Shown here: one piece after another, positions 56,842-64,000 of the stretch | How the letters are laid out: each line of letters opens with the position of its first letter | Position numbering within the stretch: position 1 is the stretch's first letter | From: Leptasterias polaris | Lineage: Eukaryota > Echinodermata > Asteroidea > Forcipulatida > Asteriidae | Assembly (NCBI GenBank): GCA_037783415.1 | Contig: JAZGTN010000064.1 | Span: 3,211,001-3,275,000 of the forward strand | DNA: 64,000 nucleotides | Direction of reading: 5' to 3' | Notes under the pieces: generated by a model | Told to the model about the DNA's origin: nothing | Database searches by the model: none | Seen by the model: only the letters and a program-made list of their open reading frames with translations | Position numbers and translations under genes: made by a program

Positions 56842-56970
56842 ATGGCCACCGACTCGATAAAGGCCCCTCATCAGCTCGGCCCACTCAGCCGGATTACGGA
56901 AATACACACTCGATCTCTCTTCGACAGTTGGTACTTTGCAACCAGTCCCATACCAAGTCTGGTTATGTCT
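56842..56970 (+). CDS. ELOVL-type fatty-acid elongase, first coding exon (N-terminus only)
   Basis: Acceptor 'ttttctttatttgcag' at 56805-56820, then a 21-bp leader and ATG at 56842. Reads MATDSIKAPHQLGPLSRITE, IHTRSLFDSWYFATSPIPSL, VMS. The W-x3-S-P-x-P-S/T-L-x2-S stretch matches the start of ELOVL proteins just before their first membrane helix (for example WPLMQSPWPTLSIS in ELOVL4, as remembered). ELOVLs are ER enzymes that condense acyl-CoA with malonyl-CoA. The end is uncertain: GTACAA at 56971 or GTTATG at 56962, both phase 0. The HxxHH exon is not seen and may lie beyond the right edge. Confidence 0.5.
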
Positions 56971-57431
56971 GTACAAACTGGTTTTGCTTTGCCTTTCATT
57001 GTTTGCTAATGACGTGTTAAATACGAGAACTAAAAAAAGAATCATGAAGGGAGTTATATACAATAAACACAAACATCTATGATGGGTTTTCACAAATGCT
57101 GTGAAACCTTTATTCTTTTTTAAGGTCCTCAAAAGATGACATTTAAATTCAAAGTATGCACATGTAGTGTATTACTCCAAGTTTTGTCAGTTAAATAAGC
57201 CAACGACCTATGGTGGCGCAGACCCGAACGGCGACCCGGAAGTGTCAAGATAAATCAGGTCTCCTGCGCAACACAGGTCTCCGATGGTTTATTAAATAGA
57301 CACTTTAAATGGGGTGACAAATACATTCATTCTCTTGGAGAAAATCTCACTGATCAAAACCTGGAGATAATTTACCTTTAATAAGGAATGATTGTTGAAA
57401 TGATTTGTTCAAGCATTTCCCATTATGTTGC

Positions 57432-57554
57432 AATTATGTATTAATTTGATTTGTTCAATCTTAATTTTGTGAATTTTTGGTTTAATTTAAATCACATAAA
57501 AAAAATTAATGTGAATAACAACTATTAGCTCACTGATATGTTGTCAATTTTGTC
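57432..57554 (+). repeat. 123-bp perfect direct repeat, left copy
   Basis: Identical to 58213-58335, including an A8 run. The copies are 781 bp apart and flank the array at 57640-58160. Confidence 0.9.
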
Positions 57555-57639
57555 ATAGTCAGGTCTGTTGTGTATTTTCGTTCAAGTTTTTGGGGATTAG
57601 TAAAACTATACATTTTTGGAATCTGTAGAGCACACTGAA

Positions 57640-58160
57640 TCAGAAAACTGATGTTTCCATTTACTCTTGGCGGCCATCTTGAATTTTTCAAAATGGCCGC
57701 CAAACTTTCAATAATTTTCAATACTATGGCTTCTAGATGACATGGCAACTTGATTTAAATGACTAAATCTACATTTTCATGGTCGAGGAACCTAATGGTA
57801 CCACTTTCAATGACTTGAGTGGCAGCCATCTTGGATTTTTTTTCAAAATGGCTGTAACAAATTTACATATTTCACAATTTCCTCTATTTTTGATTCTAGA
57901 TGAGCTAGGTTTTTTATTCCAACTACTAATTCTACTTCTGTTTGGGGTTGGTAGGGACCTGAAGCAGGACCAATAACAATGACCTGATTGGTGGCTATCT
58001 TGGTTGTTTTTCAAATGCCACCAACAATTTGCATATCTGCATATTTTTTGATATATCAGCTTACATGAACTCAATTTTAACTACTAAATCAACTGTTCCG
58101 ATGGCAAGGGATATATAAGGCACAATTACCATGAACTGATTGAGAGCTATAGTTCTCACT
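57640..58160 (+). repeat. Degenerate ~150-170-bp tandem repeat with GGCGGCCAT words
   Basis: Three units, each with 'ggcggccatcttgaattttt' or a variant, 'tcaaaatggc.g', and an 'actaaatctacattttcatg'-like block. The unit is a fold-back (GGCGGCCATCTT against AAAATGGCCGCC). The same word pair occurs at 2446. Confidence 0.7.
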
Positions 58161-58212
58161 AAGATTTACAAATCATCGTCATCACTTTCATCCATGGCGC
58201 TTCGGTCTTGAG

Positions 58213-58335
58213 AATTATGTATTAATTTGATTTGTTCAATCTTAATTTTGTGAATTTTTGGTTTAATTTAAATCACATAAAAAAAATTAATGTGAATAAC
58301 AACTATTAGCTCACTGATATGTTGTCAATTTTGTC
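58213..58335 (+). repeat. 123-bp perfect direct repeat, right copy
   Basis: See the left copy at 57432. Sequence after the repeat differs from that after the left copy. Confidence 0.9.
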
Positions 58336-59134
58336 TAAATGAGCTTTTGATGGTTCAAGTTGGCTTTTGATTGATAATTTTAGTTGTTTTTAAATTGCTC
58401 TTTCAACTTTACGTCAGAGGGGCTTGACAAGTCCTGCAGTATAAAGGAATAATGTAAAGAACACCTATTAGCTATAACTAATACGTTGTCAATGAATTTT
58501 ACTGGCGTTTGATTGATAATTTTAGCCGTTTTCTTGTATTGAGGCACGTTAAGTTTTTCAAATTAACGACAGAGGGGGGGCTAGACATTCTCTGCCTGTT
58601 GCACTATAATACTAAAAAGCTCACCATAGCAACCGATGCTAAAAGCTAAATACTCAAAAATACTCAAATATATTTAAAAGTCTTCCAGTCTCTTGGAATA
58701 TAAATTAGATATATCTTCATACAACTAAGCTTCATTTTTCTTTTCTAGTTATTGTAGATTAACCGTTCAGCTTTTGAGCTAATCCAAAATAAAAACATCC
58801 CGGAACGAATAAACTTGCGCGGACTCCTACTTGGAAAATTAATCAACACCTTTACGCAAAATAGGGCAGTTTTTAGAGGGCTTGTGCACCCTAAATGCTC
58901 CAGGTTGAAAGTTAGTTGACCATTTTCCTAAACAAAAGCAATGACCTTCAAATCTGTGATTTACAGAACAAGTTGAGGGTTTGGGGCTCTGCGCATGAGT
59001 TTCTCGCTATAGAGGTACCGGGATCGTTACCCGGATCTTCCACCATTGTGACCCCTCTGACTTAACACAGCTCACACTTGACACGGCTGTTATTATACTT
59101 GTTTCCAAAGCTGGTAGTTTATTTACAGTATAAT
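58336..59134. other. Non-coding, no supported gene
   Basis: A+T rich. Probably intron of the ELOVL-like gene if that gene continues rightward. Confidence 0.4.
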
Positions 59135-59192
59135 CTGTTGACGAAGATAAACATGATGCACTTAGGTCTTCGTCTAAGGATATTATGAACTG
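59135..59192 (-). repeat. Copy of the 59620-59677 exon without a donor
   Basis: 58 bp, identical to 59620-59677. Homology stops exactly at CAG, followed here by ATTATA instead of GTAAAT. Confidence 0.85.
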
Positions 59193-59619
59193 TTACAATA
59201 ATATTTATAAAAGGTTACATGAAAACTAATAATTGAACTTTCAACTCTCTCTCTGCGGTTCGCGCCATAATCTGGGCGGCGTCCGCCATCTTGAGAATCA
59301 TCTCGGAAATTATCAATTAACTTATGCTGGATCCAAAGCAGAGCTTGTTTAATAAATTGGTTATAAATGTAAACGAAGGGACTGCCTTGTCCCAAGAGGA
59401 ATTTACAATAACAAATACATAACTTGTCTTAAGGACATGAAAATGGTATATAGCTCTCCGTTTGTCTCCGGTATCCATGGCAAACTAGTAAATAAATCAA
59501 TGATTAAATAGAAAATACATACAACTTAGACTATGAAGGTAAACGGAATATGATGATACTTGTTAGATTGAACAATATTAATGCAAAAGGTAAGCAATAA
59601 GTAAGTTAAACATATTTAC

Positions 59620-59677
59620 CTGTTGACGAAGATAAACATGATGCACTTAGGTCTTCGTCTAAGGATATTATGAACTG
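59620..59677 (-). other. Putative short non-coding first exon
   Basis: On the - strand it starts at an initiator-like TTTCAGTTC and ends at 'caacag|gtaaatatg'. The 58 bp can form a hairpin (gacgaag/cttcgtc). No gene assigned. Confidence 0.35.
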
Positions 59678-60234
59678 AAAGCCCGCGAAAATGAAATCGC
59701 TGAGGGCGAAAATAATTTGAAAATACTCTATAATGTCCAGTGTTTCCAGAAGGTAAAATATCGCGATTATATAGACACTGATTGTCTATAATTCCTTTAT
59801 TCAACCTTATAAATAACACATTTCAGTACAGTAATAGAGTAGCTTCATTTTGTTTGGGTCAAGGTTTTAAGTTTGTAAAGTGAGTGTTTTTATTTGGATC
59901 AGAACCAATTCTCTTCTGGACAAATTGAGTGAAAGTAGCATTTTTGATGTTGTGTTGATAGAAGAAACACTAGAACGTACGTGCACACAACCTGTGCGTG
60001 TTTGATCAATTGAAGAGACACAAATCAAACTGTTGGGCTAATATTCGTCACTATCAGAGCATAGATGGTGCAAAAAGTGGCAGATGAGAATCTCTCTCTT
60101 AAGTCCGTCGGGGCGTCAGCCGTCGTCCCGTGGTGGTCCAAGAAATGACCCCTCCCCCCTTCCAGGCCTCCATATCCAGTGCGTTTGTCGTTAGCTCATG
60201 CATGCATCTTCTTTTAAGTGCACAGATGAGAATA

Positions 60235-60780
60235 GACGTTTGAAACACCTTAAACCACCATCAACATGAAGTTTTCAAACACCGTAAAGTCAAGGTCTAA
60301 AACACCATCGAGTTTGGGTTCTAAACACCATTAAGTCACAGGTTTGAAACAATATGCATCAAAAGTTGAAAAACCAAAAGTAAGAAGTTATAGAAACACT
60401 ACCAGGTTAAGTTTGAAATACCATCAAATCAAGGTAAAACACCACCAAGTAAGAAGTTTGAAACACCATTACGTCAAAGGTTTGAAACAACGTCATGAAA
60501 GAGTTTAGAAACACTACCAGGTTACAGCTTTTGAGCACCACCAAGTCAAAAGTCGGAAACACCATCAAGTTTATGTTTGAATCACCATAAAGTCAAAGGT
60601 TTAAAAAACACCATCAAGTCAAAGGTTTGAAACACCATCATTAAGGTTTGGAACACCATTAAGCCAAAGATTTGAAACACCGTCAAGTCAAAGATTTGAA
60701 ACACCATCAAGTCAAAGGTTTCAAACACCAGCAGTTAAAGGTTTGAAACACCAACAAATTAAGCGAAACACCAGCAGGTG
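60235..60780 (+). repeat. ~22-bp minisatellite, about 24 imperfect copies
   Basis: The unit is 'aggtttgaaacaccatcaag' plus 'tcaa' with frequent small indels. Confidence 0.85.
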
Positions 60781-61829
60781 TTTTGAAGTCGAGTACATTC
60801 ATTCCCATACAAGTCTTTCGGTGTATATGTTTTCGATGAGATTATGTGTAAATGATCTTCTTGTTTAGATTTTCCCTCAGGTCGTAAAGTGTTCAAAACA
60901 AAAATATTTTGAGGGAACAATTGACTTTTTTCGAGTTTATACAAAAAGACTGCGCGGACAGTCTATTGTATTTCAATTAGTACCAATCATTCTATCTGCA
61001 TGTACAAACAAGAGTAGAGTTCTTAAACGGCGTTTGTCGCTTGGCCCTACCAGATAATAATTTATTCTGCGTTCCAAGGATCGTGTCCTTTCAAGCACTA
61101 TGAAAACTATCTTGTAGACTGTACAATGACATTGCAATACGTAGACTTGATTTCAAGTCTGAGATCGCGGTTATTTCTCTGCATCAGCCACGCAAAATCC
61201 CCCCCCCCCCCCCGCAGATTGGCTATCACGCACTCTAACTCTCAATCTCAGACTTGACCCTCTTGTGTAAACGGGATATTCATTTATTCACAACTGACAT
61301 TTACATAACAACACTATGCCAGAGAGATGACCAATCAGGAGGCCACAAAAATCCTGTTGGCTGCGTCTATTCCCAATAGGTTATACTCACTTCAGCATTT
61401 TCTGTAAAATCGATCGAGTCATTGTTTTTATTTTTATAGTGCTTTGTACGTATGCTATTTCTAATTTTTACATAAAATAATACTAGGTGTATTCTTAAAA
61501 TATTGAAAAATAAACATGACAAATAACCTGATCCTTACTAGACGAAAAACTGTGTTCCTTATTATTTGAATGGAATCGTCTAATGATTTTCCCAACGTTT
61601 TTTATTTATTTTGAATTTAAAAACTATAATCACTTTGGCTTTTTTGTTTCCAAACTGCAAGTTGAATCACTGAGCAGAGGCAGATTAGTTACATGTGCAT
61701 CACTGTTGTATTTCTGTACTATATCCCGTGGTATAAACGGTCAAGTTTGAATGTGCATTTTATTGACGGCTTCTGAGATTCTGACCAATCAGAGTGTTCC
61801 GTCCACTATAGACTGTGCAAGCTAGTCTC
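60781..61829. other. Non-coding, C homopolymer
   Basis: C run at about 61199-61213. No gene supported. Confidence 0.4.
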
Positions 61830-62090
61830 GCACTTATCCGAACGAGAAAACACGTCAAACGAAGAACATTTTTATTTCTGAAATCAAATCTTTGTTTTTA
61901 ATTATTTCTTGACAAAATGACAAAATGACAAAATCTGAACAACAAAAATAAATCATTACAATTTTATGAAAAGTTTTAGCTTTTGAAAAAATTACACAAA
62001 AGTGTGTTGATTAATATTGGGGAAACAAAATTAAAACTCTGGGGACAAGGATGCTTATTTGATGTTAACTTTTTAGAAACCCCTTACGCG
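61830..62090 (+). repeat. Dispersed repeat, copy of 25900-26150
   Basis: Begins 'cgaacgagaaaacacgtcaa' and ends near 'gggacaaggatgcttatttg'. Contains a short (acaaaatg)3 run. Confidence 0.6.
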
Positions 62091-62409
62091 GATTCGTGGT
62101 GGTAAAACAGGTTTAAATTTGACTCGTATCGCAGTTTAGAGAAGATGCTGACGCCTCAACAACCATAGACTGCAATGAAAAGGGTTTGTTTTGCAATACT
62201 GCATCTGGCGATTATAATCGCGCATCCAAAACAAGCGTTTACATAAGTTTTATGATCGGAGGCGAGCACAAAGTTCTTAATTTTTTGCAATAACCGGAAG
62301 CTGAGGTCAAGTTAAATTATCGGGTTTTCGTTGTTATATTGTTGAATTGGTTTTACTTTTATACTTTGTTATCACTTAGTATTACATTCCCAACAACATA
62401 TATAATTTT

Positions 62410-62555
62410 CTAGGTCATAAACTACGTTAAACTAAAATAATTTGACGAAACAAAATCTCGCCCACGTAAAACTCCATATGGTTGGGACCACTACGGTCCC
62501 GGAAGTTCGAATGCGCGCGAGACTTGCACAGTCTATTGGACTAATTCGCCATAGG
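62410..62555 (+). repeat. Dispersed repeat, copy of 22858 and 29080
   Basis: 'cataaactacgttaaactaa', 'ccatatggttgggaccacta' and 'gcgcgcgagacttgcacagt' match the copy at 29080-29205 closely. Confidence 0.65.
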
Positions 62556-63604
62556 GTGTGTACAAACCGAAAAACAATGTTCTCAAGTCTGTGATGTAGG
62601 TTAAAGACGGAGGTTTATCCACAAGAGGGCGCTATTTCAGGCAATAATGTATCGGCTATCAGGTAGACTAAAAACCACGATCACAGACTTGGAACCAAGT
62701 CTATGCAATACGCTGAGGACAAACTGGATCATCGCTTCATGATTTCCCCTCGGGCCTCTGCTAATTATTGTGAAAATATGACAGTAAAATGCCTCTACAC
62801 CCGGTCCAATAGCCCGCGTGGTTTGCAGCCCAAACATTCTCCGCTGAGGGGTTACCCGCTGTTAAGAGTCATTGTGAATGTTTTTAATGGAGTAAATATT
62901 TCATATTGTAGCGTTGCGAGGAAATTGCTCTACTCATAAATCTTCTTTTGTTGAGAACTGAATATTTGATTTCTTAACCCCCGAGAGGTCGGACGATGAT
63001 CGTGACCCCTATATAGGCTCTGTTAATTATGGACTACCATTTGAATCATGGAAGAGGGAACATCATGAGAATCATGTCCTGAATGAAAATCATGTCCCAT
63101 AGACCCCTTGTATAATTATGATGTCACAATGCCAAAAACAGTCCCCTGAGGCCAATCCATTGTCTGAGAGTCTTGCGCCCAGCGCGTACACGCGTGCATG
63201 TTTCCCTTTTGTTTGACATCAATTAAATATGGCGCCCAACAATGCAAGGTTTTGTTCGTTCTTGAGTGAATGCCTTACACGATCATCAGAAGTTGAATAT
63301 TGCAGTTATTTCTTTGGTTGAGGCAATTAGAAGGGATGTTTAGCTGAACTTTACGTGAGGAAAAAAGTTAACATCAAGGGGAAAAGTTTGTACTGTTGTC
63401 AGATGACGTCATCACTTCTTTCCCATTCCCGTCGCGTACGGTTGTCCTGTGGTCAAAAACTGTTTCCCGCACTCATAGCTAAACCTTCCTATGACTTGAG
63501 TGGTTTTAGTTTCATAGATTAATATAACAAAGGAAAAGGTTGCTATTATTTATTTGTTTGATTGACAAGCGGGTCGATAATTTTGTGCGATGCGCTGTAC
63601 TGTG

Positions 63605-63992
63605 CTATGGCGTGTAGTGGTCGAGTGGTTAAGAGCATCGGATTCAAGTTCTGGTGGCTGAGTCATCAGGATGTGGGTTCGAATCCCGGTCATGACACTT
63701 GTGTCCTTGAGCAAGACACTTAACTATAATTGCTTCTCTTCACCCAGGGGTAAAATGGGTACATGTGAGGGCAGAGATGGTTCTTGTGATTGATTTAGTT
63801 TAGTGCGCTTTGGCAGCACAGGCTGTATACTCCCCAGGGAGCTGAGATGGTTTTAGGAATGAAATAATGGCCCAGTGACCAGGGGTAATAAAGTGTGAAG
63901 CGCAATGATCATTCTTTGGAATTGCGCTATATAAGAGCCGATATTATTATTATTATTATTATTATTATCATCATTATCATCATTATTATATT
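63605..63992 (+). repeat. tRNA-derived SINE, best-preserved copy
   Basis: Head 'gtagtggtcgagtggttaag', long variable arm, B box 'gggttcgaatcccggtcatg', 'cttgagcaagacacttaact', body 'cccaggggtaaaatgggtac', 'gctgtatactccccagggag', end 'gcgctatataagagccgata' then (ATT)n. A and B boxes are close to pol III consensus, so this copy could be transcribed. Confidence 0.85.
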
Positions 63993-64000
63993 AATAACTA

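Noticed and set aside
60235..60780. CRISPR-like array
   Set aside because: Units are contiguous with no spacers, in an animal genome; it is a minisatellite.
63608..63690. tRNA gene with Leu/Ser-like variable arm
   Set aside because: The same tRNA-like head recurs at least six times with a shared body and ATT tail, so it is a SINE head.

Overview
This is a eukaryotic, animal-type window: intron-split genes with GT/AG borders and matching phases, about 60% A+T non-coding DNA, many tRNA-derived SINEs, TTAA-ended MITEs, LINE 3' ends and minisatellites. The dispersed repeats (tRNA-Leu/Ser-like SINE heads ending in ATT repeats, and the 'ttaaaggcact...tttggtaatt' MITE) look echinoderm-like to me, probably sea star; that is a judgement from memory, not a search. 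There is no bacterial gene organisation.

Left part (1-17.2 kb, + strand): a LINE remnant, then the 3' end of a gene read from four small exons (1601-1642, 3459-3522, 12023-12089, 16177-16214) whose phases join. The joined reading aligns without gaps to the C-terminus of PTCD3/mS39, a pentatricopeptide protein of the mitochondrial ribosome, as I remember it. Its introns are full of repeats: a 34-bp minisatellite, an array of decoy-like splice acceptors, SINEs, MITEs and a THAP-domain fragment.

Middle left (18.9-30.7 kb, - strand): the most interesting locus. It is a multi-exon gene for a probable secreted protein, with a signal-peptide exon near 30.6 kb, four cysteine-module exons (FOLN/WAP-like, ending CxC-x3-C-G-x2-C in three of them), one Kazal/follistatin exon and a Ser/Thr/Pro-rich terminal exon. 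All internal exons are phase 1-1, so they can be skipped or shuffled in frame. One decayed duplicate exon and two partial copies of the Kazal exon lie inside it. The introns hold a 116/130-bp satellite and dispersed repeats.

Middle (34.2-39.9 kb, - strand): an intact single-exon aminergic GPCR of D1-like dopamine type, with a CCAAT/TATA-like promoter and first exon about 4.4 kb upstream that may belong to it. A 14-bp inverted-repeat element at 37 kb carries a hammerhead-ribozyme-like core.

Right part (40-64 kb): mostly repeats. It also has a TATA promoter with a non-coding first exon (46.1-46.4 kb), a candidate first coding exon (50.2 kb), an uninterrupted LINE RT C-terminus (51.7-52.2 kb), and a CpG-rich first exon plus first coding exon (55.4-57.0 kb) that resembles the start of an ELOVL fatty-acid elongase; the rest of that gene is not seen and may lie beyond the window. 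Two first-exon-like sequences (39.6 and 59.6 kb) each have a nearby copy whose homology runs from the initiator to the splice junction.
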